Assembly (NCBI GenBank): GCA_029246385.1
Contig: JAQWNG010000015.1
Span: 1-64,000, forward strand
DNA from: Halioglobus sp.
GTDB taxonomy: Bacteria > Pseudomonadota > Gammaproteobacteria > Pseudomonadales > Halieaceae
Reading direction: 5' to 3'
DNA length: 64,000 nucleotides
The notes beneath the pieces are model-generated. The model was not told where the DNA came from. It was given only the letters and a program-made list of their open reading frames with translations, and did not search any database. The position numbers and the translations under genes were made by a program. This document shows positions 27,208-37,528 of the stretch, one piece after another (position 1 is the stretch's first letter; the number at the start of each line of letters is the position of its first letter).

Positions 27208-28701
27208 ATGACCGCTATGACGTTCATCGCAAGAGACGTAGCAGATGCCGCTACTGCCGCCAGCCAATGTGCCATCTTGCCCCTGTTCCAAAACACAAAA
27301 TTAGCAAGTGCAGCCTTAAAAATCGATAAAGCTACCTCAGGTTCGATAACCGCGGCACTTGCGCTCGGCGACTTTAGCGGCAAACGGGGTGAGAGCCTCA
27401 TACTGCCGGGCACAGATGCCGCCAAACGCGTATTACTGATTGGCTGCGGCGACGCAAAGACGTTTGATCGAGAAGGGGCCAGAAAATTCAGTCAAACCGT
27501 CTATCAGGCCTTATTGGGCAAGCAAGCCAGTGAAGCAATGTTGCACCTGGCAGGGCTAGGCCTAAAAGAAAACGCAGCCAAGTGGATGCTGGCGTACTTG
27601 GCCCGATACCTCATCGCTGCGTCATATCGATATACCGAAACTATTTCCAAACCCAAGGCAGCAATAAAACTAACTCGCTTGGTCATCAACACCAAAGGTG
27701 CCATAAAGCCACGACTGGCAAGTAATGCGCTGAGCGAGGGTAAAGCCATTGGTCGAGGCATTGCTGAAGCTGCCAACCTCGGCAATCTACCGGGCAATAT
27801 TTGTACTCCTTCTTACCTAGCAGGACACGCCCGAAAATTAGCGCGCAGCAGTGGCAAGTTAAGCGTCAGCATAGTGGACGAAAAGCAAATGCGAGCGTTG
27901 GGCATGGGCGCTTTGTTATCAGTGTCCACCGGGAGCGAACAACCTGCCAAGCTCATCGTGATGAACTACAAAGGCGGTAAAGCCGCAGCCAAACCTCAGG
28001 TGCTAGTGGGCAAAGGGATCACTTTTGATAGCGGCGGAATTTCTCTAAAACCTGGCGCAAAAATGGACGAAATGAAGTTTGATATGGGGGGTGCAGCAAG
28101 TGTGTTCGGTACCATGCGTGCAATTACGGAGTTGGCGTTACCGCTAAACGTTGTAGGCATTGTCGCGGCTGCAGAGAACATGCCGGACGGCAGTGCAACT
28201 AAGCCCGGCGATGTCGTAACCAGTATGTCAGGCAAAACCATCGAAGTACTTAACACAGATGCCGAAGGACGATTGGTGCTGTGCGATGCTTTAACCTACG
28301 CGGCGCGATTCAAACCCGCAGCGGTCATCGACATAGCAACGCTCACGGGGGCATGTGTAGTGGCCCTCGGGTCCCATGCCACCGGACTCTTTGCCAACGA
28401 GGACGCCTTAGCAGATCAATTGCTGGCCGCGGGTACCGATTCGCACGACCGCGCTTGGCGTATGCCATTGTGGGACGACTATCAAGCGCAGATCAAAAGC
28501 AACTTCGCGGATTTAGCCAATATCGGCGGCGCCGGCGGCGGCTCCATAACCGCTGCATGCTTTTTATCATGCTTTGCAAGCGACTACCGGTGGGCTCACC
28601 TCGACATTGCGGGGTCGGGCTGGAATAGTGCGCCAAAAGGCGCAACCGGACGCCCGGTAGCACTCCTAACACGTTATCTATTGGATCGCGCAGGCCTATA
28701 A
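27208..28701 (+). CDS. pepA: Leucyl aminopeptidase PepA (M17)
   Basis: A cytosolic two-metal aminopeptidase that removes N-terminal residues from peptides. In some bacteria it also binds DNA in site-specific recombination and carAB control. The 497-residue protein has the metal-binding segment GKGITFDSGGISLKPG (Lys269, Asp274), KFDMGGAA and the signature NTDAEGRLVLCDAL. An excellent GAGGAA lies 8 bases before the ATG. It is followed after 2 bases by holC, the normal arrangement in gammaproteobacteria (pepA-holC-valS). Confidence 0.97.
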   Translation: MTAMTFIARDVADAATAASQCAILPLFQNTKLASAALKIDKATSGSITAALALGDFSGKRGESLILPGTDAAKRVLLIGCGDAKTFDREGARKFSQTVYQALLGKQASEAMLHLAGLGLKENAAKWMLAYLARYLIAASYRYTETISKPKAAIKLTRLVINTKGAIKPRLASNALSEGKAIGRGIAEAANLGNLPGNICTPSYLAGHARKLARSSGKLSVSIVDEKQMRALGMGALLSVSTGSEQPAKLIVMNYKGGKAAAKPQVLVGKGITFDSGGISLKPGAKMDEMKFDMGGAASVFGTMRAITELALPLNVVGIVAAAENMPDGSATKPGDVVTSMSGKTIEVLNTDAEGRLVLCDALTYAARFKPAAVIDIATLTGACVVALGSHATGLFANEDALADQLLAAGTDSHDRAWRMPLWDDYQAQIKSNFADLANIGGAGGGSITAACFLSCFASDYRWAHLDIAGSGWNSAPKGATGRPVALLTRYLLDRAGL

Positions 28702-28703
28702 AA

Positions 28704-29123
28704 ATGACGTTGGTAGGTTTTTATATTGTGCAAACTTGTGATCCGCACCAGAAGCTGCTTGTTGCTGCGCGTATAGCTGACAAAGCCTTCCAGCGCGGGC
28801 ATCGCATCTTCATCAATGCAACCGATGAGACGCAGGCGAACGCAATCAGTGAACTCTTGTGGAGCTTTCGACCTGCCAGTTTTCTTCCACACGGGCTCCA
28901 CGGGCAAAAGCACTCCGAGACGATTGCTATAGGCTGGGGGCAAGAGCCAGAGAACCACAACGATCTTTTGATTAATTTGCAGTTGGCGATCCCATCCTTC
29001 TTCAGTCGGTTTGCGCGCGTTGCCGAGGTCGTGACACAGGAAACCGACAGTCTCGCGGCGCTGCGAAAATCTTGGATATTTTACAAGGAACGCGGGTATC
29101 AACTGGAAAAGCACGATCTTTAG
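28704..29123 (+). CDS. holC: DNA polymerase III chi subunit
   Basis: The chi subunit links the clamp loader to single-stranded-DNA-binding protein at the replication fork. At 139 residues it has the usual size. VGFYIVQTCDPHQKLLVAARIADKAFQRGHRIFI is a typical HolC start, and LWSFRPASFLPHG is the segment near the SSB-binding face. It is placed 2 bases after pepA and before valS, as in E. coli. Confidence 0.92.
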   Translation: MTLVGFYIVQTCDPHQKLLVAARIADKAFQRGHRIFINATDETQANAISELLWSFRPASFLPHGLHGQKHSETIAIGWGQEPENHNDLLINLQLAIPSFFSRFARVAEVVTQETDSLAALRKSWIFYKERGYQLEKHDL

Positions 29124-29157
29124 TTGCAGCGTATCAGAACACTTAAACGTACTGTGA

Positions 29158-29186
29158 TTCCGATCAGCGGGCGACTATCGTATAAT
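29158..29186 (+). promoter_or_regulatory. Candidate valS promoter
   Basis: A perfect TATAAT at 29181-29186 with a poor -35 (TTCCGA, 29158-29163) at 17 bases. It gives a leader of about 60 bases for valS. The leader contains a short GC-rich inverted repeat (GCCGG/CCGGC) but no T-box, as expected outside Firmicutes. Confidence 0.4.
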
Positions 29187-29253
29187 CTAGCGGAACGCCG
29201 GCTAGGGACTTGACCCGGCTTAATGAGCCATTTTCTTTCGGATTCACTGCGTT

Positions 29254-32022
29254 ATGGATAAAACATTTCAACCCGCCAACATTGAAACCCGCTGGTACCA
29301 GGAGTGGGAAGATAAGGGATATTTTGCGCCCCAAGGTGGCGAAAAGACCTACAGCATTATGATTCCGCCACCCAATGTGACCGGCAACCTTCACATGGGA
29401 CACGGATTCCAAGAAGCCATCATGGACGCACTTATCCGATACCACCGCATGTCTGGCTACAACACACTTTGGCAGGCCGGCACCGATCATGCCGGCATAG
29501 CCACGCAAATGGTGGTTGAACGCCAGCTAGAAGCACAGGGAATTAATCGTCATGACCTCGGTCGCGAAAAATTCATTGAGAAGATTTGGGAGTGGAAAGA
29601 AGAATCGGGTGGCGCTATTACCCAACAGATGCGACGTCTTGGAGCCTCCCTAGACTGGTCTCGCGAACGCTTCACTATGGACTCAGGGCTGTCTGCAGCG
29701 GTACAGCACGTGTTTATTCGGCTTTACCGCGAAGGGCTCATTTACCGTGGCCAGAGGCTGGTCAACTGGGATCCAGTGCTTCATACCGCCATCTCTGATC
29801 TGGAGGTCATCTCCGAAGAGGAGCAGGGCAGCATGTGGCACTTCAACTACCCAATGGCTGGCGGTGAAGGCCACCTCACAGTCGCCACAACTCGTCCTGA
29901 AACGATGCTGGGCGACTGCGCAGTAGCGGTTCATCCAGAAGACGAGCGTTATGCACATCTGGTTGGGCGCACGATTAAGCTGCCGCTGTGCGATCGCGAA
30001 ATACCGATAATTGCCGATGACTATGTCGACCGCGAATTTGGCACCGGTTGCGTCAAAATTACTCCGGCCCACGATTTCAATGATTACGAGATGGGTAGGC
30101 GACATGGACTGCCGATAATAAACATCTTAAACGATGACGCAGCGATTAACGATGCCGCCCCAAAAGCCTATCGCGGTCTTGACCGACTAGAGGCACGTCA
30201 ACGCGTGGTCGAGGATATGGACGCACTAGGGTTGCTCGACAAAGTCGCCGACCACACATTAAGCGTGCCACGTGGGGACCGCTCTGGCGTCGTGATCGAA
30301 CCGTACCTCACGGATCAGTGGTATGTCGACGCCAAAAAGATGGCCACACCTGCTATCGCAGCCGTAGAAAATGGGAATATCCAGTTTGTACCCAAGCAAT
30401 GGGAAAATACTTACTTTGCTTGGATGCGTGACATTCAAGACTGGTGCATCAGTCGCCAATTGTGGTGGGGGCATCGCATCCCTGCCTGGTATGACACCAG
30501 CGGCAACTTTTATGTTGGAGAGAGTGAGGAGGCCGTTCGCCAAGACAACGTGCTGGGCGACGAGGTGATACTAAGCCAAGATGAGGACGTTCTCGACACG
30601 TGGTTCTCTTCCGCACTCTGGACCTTTTCAACCCTGGGCTGGCCGAAAAAAACAGAGGCACTGGATATTTTTCATCCAAGCTCTGTTCTAGTAACCGGTT
30701 TTGATATCATCTTCTTCTGGGTCGCTCGAATGATTATGATGGCCTTACATCTGCTCGAAGAGGTGCCGTTTCATACTGTTTACATACACGGCTTAGTGCG
30801 CGACAGCGACGGGCAAAAGATGTCAAAATCGAAAGGTAATGTTATCGACCCCACTGATCTCATTGATGGCATTGAACTCGAGGAACTGATACTTAAACGC
30901 ACCAGCGGGATGATGCAGCCCCAGCTTGCGGCTAAGATTGAAAAATCTACGCGCCGGCAATTTCCTGACGGTATCGAATCGTATGGCACTGACGCACTAC
31001 GCTTCACCTATTACTCGCTGGCATCAACGGGCCGTGATATTAAGTTCGACATTGGTCGCATTGAAGGCTATCGAAATTTTTGCAACAAAATCTGGAACGC
31101 TGCGCGATACGTGCTGATGAACTGCGAAAACGAGGATTGTGGCACGCTGGATGATTCTGCGGTGGAATTGAGCCTAGCCGACCGCTGGATTAGAAGTAAG
31201 GTTCAGGAAACAACGGCAGACGTAACACGCGCTGTCGCTAACTATCGTTTTGATATGGCATCGCAGGCGCTTTATGAGTTCATTTGGAACGAATACTGTG
31301 ACTGGTATCTGGAACTGTCAAAATCTGTCCTGTGGGACGATGACGCTTCGCAGGAAGCGAAGCGCGGCACGCGTCAAACTCTGATTCGTGTACTGGAAAT
31401 ATGGCTACGGCTGTTACACCCCATGATGCCATTTATTACCGAAGAAATTTGGCAGTCAGTAAGGGCTTTAGCTGGCAAGCTAGGGCCTACTATAATGTTG
31501 CAGCCCTACCCCGAGTCTGATGAGCACAGTATAGATCCCCGGGCCAACGAAGATATTGATTGGCTTAAAGGGTTTATCGAGGGCGTCCGAAATATTCGCG
31601 GCGAGATGAACATACCTCCAGGGAAAGAGCTCTCGGTACTTTTACGTAAGGGCGATAGAAATGACCGACTCAGGCTTCCCAAAAATTCGCAATATTTGAG
31701 AAAGCTCGCTAAGATCACTCAGGTTGGCTGGCTGGCCGCAGATGATGCTGTTCCACCTGCCGCGACAGCGCTGTCCGGGGAATTAGAAATATTAGTGCCG
31801 ATGGCTGGCCTCATTGATAAAAAGGCAGAGAGCGCCCGACTGAATCGAGAGATTGGCAAGCTTGAAAGCGACCTAACACGCCTGCAAGGTAAGCTAGATA
31901 ATGCCGCATTTGTCGATAAAGCACCCGCCGCGGTGGTGGCTAAAGAGCAGGATAAAATGCAGGCGCAACGGCAGGCCCTCGAAAGTTTGCGGGAGCAATT
32001 ACAACGTATACTGGGGATCTAA
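29254..32022 (+). CDS. valS: Valyl-tRNA synthetase
   Basis: Class I synthetase that charges tRNA-Val with valine. The 922-residue protein has the HIGH-type motif HMGH (47-50) in [14 protein letters not shown], the KMSKS motif at 522-526, a central editing domain, and the C-terminal coiled coil (about 855-922, rich in Leu/Glu/Lys/Gln) that binds tRNA. All normal. No strong ribosome-binding site is visible before the ATG. Confidence 0.98.
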   Translation: MDKTFQPANIETRWYQEWEDKGYFAPQGGEKTYSIMIPPPNVTGNLHMGHGFQEAIMDALIRYHRMSGYNTLWQAGTDHAGIATQMVVERQLEAQGINRHDLGREKFIEKIWEWKEESGGAITQQMRRLGASLDWSRERFTMDSGLSAAVQHVFIRLYREGLIYRGQRLVNWDPVLHTAISDLEVISEEEQGSMWHFNYPMAGGEGHLTVATTRPETMLGDCAVAVHPEDERYAHLVGRTIKLPLCDREIPIIADDYVDREFGTGCVKITPAHDFNDYEMGRRHGLPIINILNDDAAINDAAPKAYRGLDRLEARQRVVEDMDALGLLDKVADHTLSVPRGDRSGVVIEPYLTDQWYVDAKKMATPAIAAVENGNIQFVPKQWENTYFAWMRDIQDWCISRQLWWGHRIPAWYDTSGNFYVGESEEAVRQDNVLGDEVILSQDEDVLDTWFSSALWTFSTLGWPKKTEALDIFHPSSVLVTGFDIIFFWVARMIMMALHLLEEVPFHTVYIHGLVRDSDGQKMSKSKGNVIDPTDLIDGIELEELILKRTSGMMQPQLAAKIEKSTRRQFPDGIESYGTDALRFTYYSLASTGRDIKFDIGRIEGYRNFCNKIWNAARYVLMNCENEDCGTLDDSAVELSLADRWIRSKVQETTADVTRAVANYRFDMASQALYEFIWNEYCDWYLELSKSVLWDDDASQEAKRGTRQTLIRVLEIWLRLLHPMMPFITEEIWQSVRALAGKLGPTIMLQPYPESDEHSIDPRANEDIDWLKGFIEGVRNIRGEMNIPPGKELSVLLRKGDRNDRLRLPKNSQYLRKLAKITQVGWLAADDAVPPAATALSGELEILVPMAGLIDKKAESARLNREIGKLESDLTRLQGKLDNAAFVDKAPAAVVAKEQDKMQAQRQALESLREQLQRILGI

Positions 32023-32116
32023 GCGTTGTGCTACTAGAACTTTTCATCGTTAGAACGCTTACTCACCGCACACCCAACATAATAAAATAAAATGCAAATC
32101 CGGGGGGGGGAGAAAC

Positions 32117-32329
32117 ATGAGTGATCGAATATGTGGCGCGGTAAAGTGGTTCAACAACGCCAAGGGGTTTGGATTTATTGTCAGTCAAGACAGTGAAGAG
32201 GACGTCTTTGTGCACTTTAGGTCAATACAGGGTGAGGGGTTTCGCACTCTCAATGAAGGCCAAGCGGTGGAATTTACGCTTACCGAGGGCCCTAAGGGGC
32301 TGCAAGCAGAGGATGTCTTAAAACTCTGA
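32117..32329 (+). CDS. Cold-shock-domain protein
   Basis: A 70-residue single-domain RNA/DNA-binding protein of the CspA family. [12 protein letters not shown] contains RNP1 and DVFVHF is RNP2. The ending ([15 protein letters not shown]) matches the sequence of the adjacent membrane-linked protein more than the CspA at 58295, so the two neighbours look like paralogues. Its Shine-Dalgarno site is at the end of a nine-G run (32102-32110), directly followed by AGAAAC and the ATG. Confidence 0.93.
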   Translation: MSDRICGAVKWFNNAKGFGFIVSQDSEEDVFVHFRSIQGEGFRTLNEGQAVEFTLTEGPKGLQAEDVLKL

Positions 32330-32534
32330 AAACGCCCATGTCTTCGCGCACCGTAAGCGCCGGCGTTTAAACAGGCAGAGTATTAGCGTATTGCGTCTTT
32401 GCGGGATGGCATTAAGCCTGCTGTCATACGACTTATTTTCTATGAGGCGTTCCCATAAGCGCCATTGATGTTAGAATGCGCTGCGTCACAAGTACCGTGC
32501 AATCCTGACACGGTTAATCATTGGGAGGAAACCG

Positions 32535-32978
32535 ATGAGTCTCATTACAAAATTGATTGTCAGTCTCGTTATTGCTGTCATAGCTGCTACGCTAACCAAG
32601 TTGGTTGGTTCGGGCAGCCTCGTTAACCCGCAAATGGATCTAGCGTTCCCGCAAATGCTTCTAGCGTTTTTTGTTGCCACCACAGCGACAGCACTCTTTG
32701 TTCGCGATAAGGGCGCCTCTTCTGCTTTAAATAAAGAGAATGTTACCCAAGGCGGGTCCACTTCAGACGCATCTCGCGACCGTGGAACGGTGAAATGGTT
32801 TAACATCTCTAAAGGCTTTGGCTTCATCACCAAAGACGACGGCGAAGAAATTTTCGTGCACTTCCGCTCTATCCGCGGTGAAGGCCGGCGCGGGCTGCGT
32901 GATGGTCAGAGTGTGAGCTTTATTGTCACCGAAAGCGACAAGGGCCCTCAGGCTGAGGATGTGCTGGGAGAAGACTGA
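32535..32978 (+). CDS. Membrane-anchored cold-shock-domain protein
   Basis: A 147-residue protein with two likely membrane segments (about 5-27 and 40-58), a Ser/Asn-rich linker, and a complete C-terminal cold-shock domain (about 83-147) with KGFGFI and EIFVHF. The RNA-binding face should therefore lie at the inner side of the inner membrane. GGAGG precedes the ATG by 7 bases, so this start, which includes the membrane part, is well supported. The cold-shock domain closely resembles the free protein 205 bases upstream. I recall CSD proteins with DUF1294-type membrane segments, but there the domain order is reversed (CSD first). Function unknown. Confidence 0.85.
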   Translation: MSLITKLIVSLVIAVIAATLTKLVGSGSLVNPQMDLAFPQMLLAFFVATTATALFVRDKGASSALNKENVTQGGSTSDASRDRGTVKWFNISKGFGFITKDDGEEIFVHFRSIRGEGRRGLRDGQSVSFIVTESDKGPQAEDVLGED

Positions 32979-32986
32979 CCTGAAAT

Positions 32987-33634
32987 TCAGTCAGCGCACA
33001 GCGCACTTTGCCAATACAGCTGCAACATACGTGCGCCCTCACTCAGCATGCTTTCAGCTGACAGTGAGTCCTCTTCCAGTGCCGCCTCGACAACAGCGTA
33101 AGTAGAAGCTATGGTAAGCCGCGCCTGAGTCATCATCAGTTCATCTACGGGCCGACAGAGAATCTCGGCAACAGCGGTTGCAAGTTGATTAGACGTCGAT
33201 TCATGCGCAGCAAGTCGAACTTCACGTAATGCCGCGACCGCCCGCACAGCCTGCACCACCTCCAAACCCCCTACCTGCTCTTGGGTGGCAGCGTAGATCC
33301 GCGCAAGCAAGTCGCCAATATTGTTGACTAACAACAGCAGATCATCCTGCCCTAGATGCTCGTCGACCCACTGTTGGACAACCGCAGTGTGTTTATCCAT
33401 ATATGCCGCACTCAGAGCGTTCAAGATGGCGTGTTTGTTAGGAAAATAACGATAAAGAGCCGGCACAGAAACGCGGGCTCTTTTGGCGACAATATTCGTC
33501 GAGAGACTTTCCACCCCGACCTCAACCAATAGTTCTGCCGCGGCGGTAAGAATCGCTGCGTGCGTGCGCTTAGCTCTTTCCTGCTTGGGCTTATACTTTT
33601 CTAAAAGCGCGACCCGCTTCCTAAACACAACCAT
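32987..33634 (-). CDS. TetR-family transcriptional regulator
   Basis: A 215-residue repressor type. The N-terminal DNA-binding domain reads AILTAAAELLVEVGVESLSTNIVAKRARVSVPALYRYFPNKHAIL (about 27-71). The all-helical C-terminus is unassigned. GGAGG stands before the ATG. It is convergent with the membrane CSD gene (8 bases apart) and 289 bases from the divergent methyltransferase. TetR proteins bind short dyads; the dyads in the P450 promoters at 41785 and 43973 are possible but unproven targets. Confidence 0.92.
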   Translation of the reverse strand: MVVFRKRVALLEKYKPKQERAKRTHAAILTAAAELLVEVGVESLSTNIVAKRARVSVPALYRYFPNKHAILNALSAAYMDKHTAVVQQWVDEHLGQDDLLLLVNNIGDLLARIYAATQEQVGGLEVVQAVRAVAALREVRLAAHESTSNQLATAVAEILCRPVDELMMTQARLTIASTYAVVEAALEEDSLSAESMLSEGARMLQLYWQSALCAD

Positions 33635-33923
33635 GCATGATTCCTCCTGTCACCCAAGAATCCTTATCTGAGCTTACAACAGTCATCGTATCCTAGCGAA
33701 CCGAGGTGATCCAGAGTCGTCATCTGACCCAATACGGCTACACAAGAACGGCCCAACAAGGCGCTGTGCATCGTCGGCTGCGTACCAACGGTAAGAAGAA
33801 GTTTTCTGGTTTCGCGGCAAATGTTGTGGACCCCGGCGAACAATACTTTTATTCTCGCACGCGGCAAGCCGGCGTCTAAGTGGCTGCCCCTGAAACTAAC
33901 CCTGCAACCAAAAAGGAATTACG

Positions 33924-34547
33924 TTGAACAAGAGTAAACCGAAAACAGGACACCGGTTTCGCGGCGTTACGATGCCCACCAGTTCTCATCCGTTAATGAG
34001 GCAGGTCAGACGCGAAGGCGTTAAACCCTCTATACACGGAAATAAACTTTGGAAGTCTAGTCGCCTGCTGATAGATTATTTGGGTAAAAATCGGCCAGAG
34101 CACTGCAAAAACATCATCGATGTCGGCTGCGGCTGGGGCATTTCTGGTATCTGGTGCGCTAAAACTCTTGGCTCGCAAGTGACTTCTGCTGACGCGGACC
34201 CCGACGTATTTCCATATCTGGAGGTATCCGCTAGTCTGAACGGAGTCTCCACCACACCTCTGGTGTCTACCTTTGAGAAATTAACTACCAAGCAGTTGTC
34301 ACAATTCGACATGCTTATTGCTGCAGACATTTGTTTTTGGGATGAATTAGTGGACCCCGTTTTCAATATGGTTAATCGCGCGGTCAAAGCCGGGGTAAAA
34401 CATATTGTGATCGCCGACCCAGAACGCTCAACCTTTTTTGACATGGCAAAGCGTTGTGAAGACCGTTTCTCTGCTGAAGTCATTGAGTGGAAGACGCTTA
34501 AGCCAATCACGGCGCGAGGCGCTCTCATGGTGTTACAAAACGCATAG
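33924..34547 (+). CDS. Class I SAM-dependent methyltransferase
   Basis: A 207-residue methyltransferase. Motif I is IIDVGCGWGISGIWCAK (about 64-80), the following acidic loop is SADADPDVF, and motif IV is LIAADICFWDEL. The pattern recalls the ETFB/nicotinamide lysine-methyltransferase-like group (COG3897), so a protein substrate is possible. The start is a TTG with AAGGA 7 bases upstream; an ATG at 33972 would shorten it by 16 residues. Substrate unknown. The 289 bases before it and the 296 bases after it hold no gene I can support. Confidence 0.82.
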   Translation: MNKSKPKTGHRFRGVTMPTSSHPLMRQVRREGVKPSIHGNKLWKSSRLLIDYLGKNRPEHCKNIIDVGCGWGISGIWCAKTLGSQVTSADADPDVFPYLEVSASLNGVSTTPLVSTFEKLTTKQLSQFDMLIAADICFWDELVDPVFNMVNRAVKAGVKHIVIADPERSTFFDMAKRCEDRFSAEVIEWKTLKPITARGALMVLQNA

Positions 34548-34843
34548 GCCTGCGGTCGAGCGCGCAGCCGGCCGAAATATCCATCTGGATACAATTTTAT
34601 TCAAAATAGTTGTCTTGTTCAGTGAATTTTAGTCAGCCATTGTGGTCTAAAGCGGATATCAGTGGTATAAATAACTTCGGTCTGCTCGATTGGCACAGTC
34701 AGTGCAATTTAGGCATGAGATGCGGTAGATGTTGAACCCATGGAGAGCCGCTCTGGCAAGACACTTATCTATTGGATAATTCGTCAGACCGCAGTATCTC
34801 CTGGCACGATAGCCGCATGCCCCCAATGGCCTCTTGAGAAATT

Positions 34844-36532
34844 ATGAAACAACTAGGAATACTAGACTCCGCGTTCGTCAATTTGGAGCAAACTAATACC
34901 CCTCAACATGTCGGCGGCTTGGGGATTTATGACCCATCAACGGCCCCCGGGGGGTTTGTTCGCTTTAAAGACGTCATTGCAAGCTTTGAGCGCCGCCTCG
35001 GGGGTCTGCCTTTGTTCCGAACACGATTGGTAGAAGTTCCCGGCGGCATGGACAGGCCCTATTGGATAAAAGACGCCAACTTTGACGTTGAGTTTCATCT
35101 GCGACATATTGCCCTACCTCAGCCTGGCGACTGGCGGCAGTTGTGCATCCAGACTGCCCGCCTCCACTCACGCCCGCTAGATATGTCTCGGCCCCTGTGG
35201 GAGGCCTATATTATCGAAGGCCTAGACAATATTCCCAACCTCCCTAAGGGATGTTTCGCCGTTTACACTAAAATGCATCACTCCATGGTCGACGGTGCCG
35301 GCGGCACGTCTTTTATAACGGCCCTGCACGATCTGATGCCGAACCCTGAGAAACAACCCAGCTGGGAGACTGAGCCGCGACTCGTAGATACAGCGCCTTC
35401 CGTTGCAGAGCTGATGACCAAGGCGACCCTTAACAGCGCGAAAAACACCCTACAGCTGCTTACAGGCACCGCTAGAAACGCTAAAGATCTCACCCAATAT
35501 GCCATCGATGTTGCCCGCAAGGAAATCCCTCCGCCGGATATATCCGCACCGAAAACAATTCTAAACAAGCCCGTTGGCCCTCACCGCGTATTTGATGCAG
35601 CAGAATTTCCCCTTGAGGGCTTCAAAGACATCAAAACTGCCGTCGATGCGACAGTAAACGACGTGGCTCTTAGCGTCATTAGCGGTGCTCTGCAGCGCTA
35701 TCTGACGGCCAAAGGCGAGGCACCAAAAAAGGGATCTCTTGCAACGACCATGCCGCTGAACATGCGTACGAGGCGTGGAACCACTGATCAGAACAATCAG
35801 GTTGGTTCAATATTTGCTTCACTGCATACGGATATTGATGACCCCATCAAACGCATCGCAGCAATTCAGCGGTCAACTGAAGAAGCGAAGATCAGTGGCG
35901 AAGCAAGCCCTATGGTAGATGCCTTGATGCTAGCAGGCGTGCTAGCTCCCGCCCTTTCGAAATCTGTCGCTAGCTTCTGGTCGCGCAACCAGCTTTCCAA
36001 GCACTTGCCAGTAAACATCTCGACCTGTATTTCTAACGTACCAGGCCCCAACTTTCCACTGTACTGTGCGGGTGCCAAAATGGTTGATTACTATGGGCTT
36101 GGCGTGTTGACGCCCGGTATGGGAATCTTCCACCTCGTCTTCAGCTATTCCGGCAAGCTGACGCTATCCGTGTTGGCGGACAGGGATATAATGCCTGACC
36201 CTGAGTTCTATCATGATTGCCTGGTGGCTGCCTATGAGGAGCTCTATGCGGCTGCGGCCAAACTTGAGCCAGGACGGCGTAAAACTGCGGCAGTTGCTGC
36301 AAAAGCCAAAATCCGGTCGCCCAAGCGAGCGCAAGGGCCTATTAGGCCAATAGGTGCCGTAGCTCCTAAGCTGCATTCTAAAACGCGCCTCTCGGAGAAT
36401 GCGACGGTAAAGCGGACAACGAGGCCCAAAAATCCAGTTAAAGTGGCGGCAAAAACTCGCAGCGCTGCGAAACCCAAAAAAACGACGAGCGCTGCGCTGA
36501 AAAAACGGACATCCACCAAATTAAAACCCTAG
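34844..36532 (+). CDS. WS/DGAT-family wax ester synthase/acyltransferase with basic C-terminal tail
   Basis: Transfers an acyl group from acyl-CoA to a long-chain alcohol (wax ester) or diacylglycerol (triacylglycerol), building storage lipid at the membrane. The acyltransferase motif HHSMVDG is at 145-151 (His146, Asp150). ANFDVEFHLRHIALP and MPLNMRTRRG, then VNISTCISNVPGP, are further family segments. The enzyme proper ends near residue 475. It is followed by an 85-residue tail (478-562) with 27 Lys/Arg and a single acidic residue, rich in Ala, Pro and Thr. That tail resembles histone-H1-like or PhaF-like tails and is not part of the standard family. GAGAAATT precedes the ATG. Confidence 0.92.
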   Translation: MKQLGILDSAFVNLEQTNTPQHVGGLGIYDPSTAPGGFVRFKDVIASFERRLGGLPLFRTRLVEVPGGMDRPYWIKDANFDVEFHLRHIALPQPGDWRQLCIQTARLHSRPLDMSRPLWEAYIIEGLDNIPNLPKGCFAVYTKMHHSMVDGAGGTSFITALHDLMPNPEKQPSWETEPRLVDTAPSVAELMTKATLNSAKNTLQLLTGTARNAKDLTQYAIDVARKEIPPPDISAPKTILNKPVGPHRVFDAAEFPLEGFKDIKTAVDATVNDVALSVISGALQRYLTAKGEAPKKGSLATTMPLNMRTRRGTTDQNNQVGSIFASLHTDIDDPIKRIAAIQRSTEEAKISGEASPMVDALMLAGVLAPALSKSVASFWSRNQLSKHLPVNISTCISNVPGPNFPLYCAGAKMVDYYGLGVLTPGMGIFHLVFSYSGKLTLSVLADRDIMPDPEFYHDCLVAAYEELYAAAAKLEPGRRKTAAVAAKAKIRSPKRAQGPIRPIGAVAPKLHSKTRLSENATVKRTTRPKNPVKVAAKTRSAAKPKKTTSAALKKRTSTKLKP

Positions 36533-36685
36533 ACGCGTGCACTCTTAACAACCACCCATAGATGCCGCATAAAGATAGTAAAGCGTCAATATTCGTAAAG
36601 GTATAACCAGTCTGATAACCGATAATGTTCATCCAGCCACATTCGTTAAAGCAGGTACCCCTGCAATATCAAGCAGTTATAAGCC

Positions 36686-37528
36686 ATGAGCAAGCAAAAG
36701 CGTCGCGATATTCCGCAGTTTAAGACACCGATCATAGAAACCCATTGCCATTTGGACTATCTAGATCAGGCACACTTGGACAGCATACTGGAAAAATCGC
36801 GCCACGTCGGTATAGAGCGCATTATCACTATCGCCGTCTCAGCGGGTAACCTGCAACGTGTTATGAAGCTTGCCACGTCCTGTGCAGACATATGGGGTAC
36901 TCAGGGAATCCATCCACATGAGGCCGAGTCCTATTCTGCAGAGATTGATACCACCATCCGAAAAAATGCCATGCACGCCAAGATCCTTGCAGTGGGTGAA
37001 ATCGGTCTAGACTATTATTATGATCACGCCGACCGAGCGGCGCAGCGTTCTGTATTTGAGCAGCAACTGCAGACAGCTGCAGAGCTTGATCTGCCAGTCG
37101 TTATCCACACTCGAGAAGCCGATGACGACATGCGCGATATACTAAAAAGTCACAGTGCCTGTCTCGCCCGCAAGGGCGTGATACACAGCTTCACCTCCTC
37201 CTTAGCACTGGCAGAATTCTGTCTCGCCGAGGGTTTTGTGCTGGGTTTTAACGGCATCACTACCTTTAATAGTGCTGATAACGTCCGGAAAGTTGTCGCT
37301 GCCACGCCCTTAGATCGGCTATTGTTGGAAACAGACGCTCCATATTTAACTCCTGTGCCCTATCGGGGCAAACCTAACGCACCCTACTATCTACCTTTCG
37401 TCGCTGAAACACTCGCCGCCATCAAGGAAGTAGATGTTGAAGACTTATTACAGCAGGCCTATCGCAATAGTCTGGAGGTTTTTTTCTCAGGCGCAAAAGG
37501 ACCGCAGGCAATAAAACCACAGCACTGA
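36686..37528 (+). CDS. TatD-family metal-dependent hydrolase
   Basis: A TIM-barrel metallohydrolase (280 residues) of the TatD group, which includes 3'-5' DNA exonucleases and D-aminoacyl-tRNA deacylase-like activities. Metal ligands: His20 and His22 in ETHCHLDYLD, Glu in VGEIGLDYYYD, His in VVIHTREADDD, His in IHSFTS, and Asp in LETDAPYL. RGKPNAPYYLPFV is the usual end segment. It has its own spacing from neighbours (153 and 104 bases) and may be read with rapA downstream. Exact substrate not deducible. Confidence 0.93.
   Translation: MSKQKRRDIPQFKTPIIETHCHLDYLDQAHLDSILEKSRHVGIERIITIAVSAGNLQRVMKLATSCADIWGTQGIHPHEAESYSAEIDTTIRKNAMHAKILAVGEIGLDYYYDHADRAAQRSVFEQQLQTAAELDLPVVIHTREADDDMRDILKSHSACLARKGVIHSFTSSLALAEFCLAEGFVLGFNGITTFNSADNVRKVVAATPLDRLLLETDAPYLTPVPYRGKPNAPYYLPFVAETLAAIKEVDVEDLLQQAYRNSLEVFFSGAKGPQAIKPQH

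Noticed and set aside
29187-29253. Possible T-box or attenuator before valS
   Set aside because: Only a 5-bp inverted repeat; no T-box sequence, and T-boxes are not expected in Gammaproteobacteria.
32023-32060. AAGCGTT...AACGCTT inverted repeat after valS as a terminator
   Set aside because: Arms are separated by a long interval and no T-run follows; too weak to call.
33664-33867. Minus-strand frame of 67 residues between TetR and methyltransferase
   Set aside because: No recognisable domain, no start signal, position in a promoter gap.
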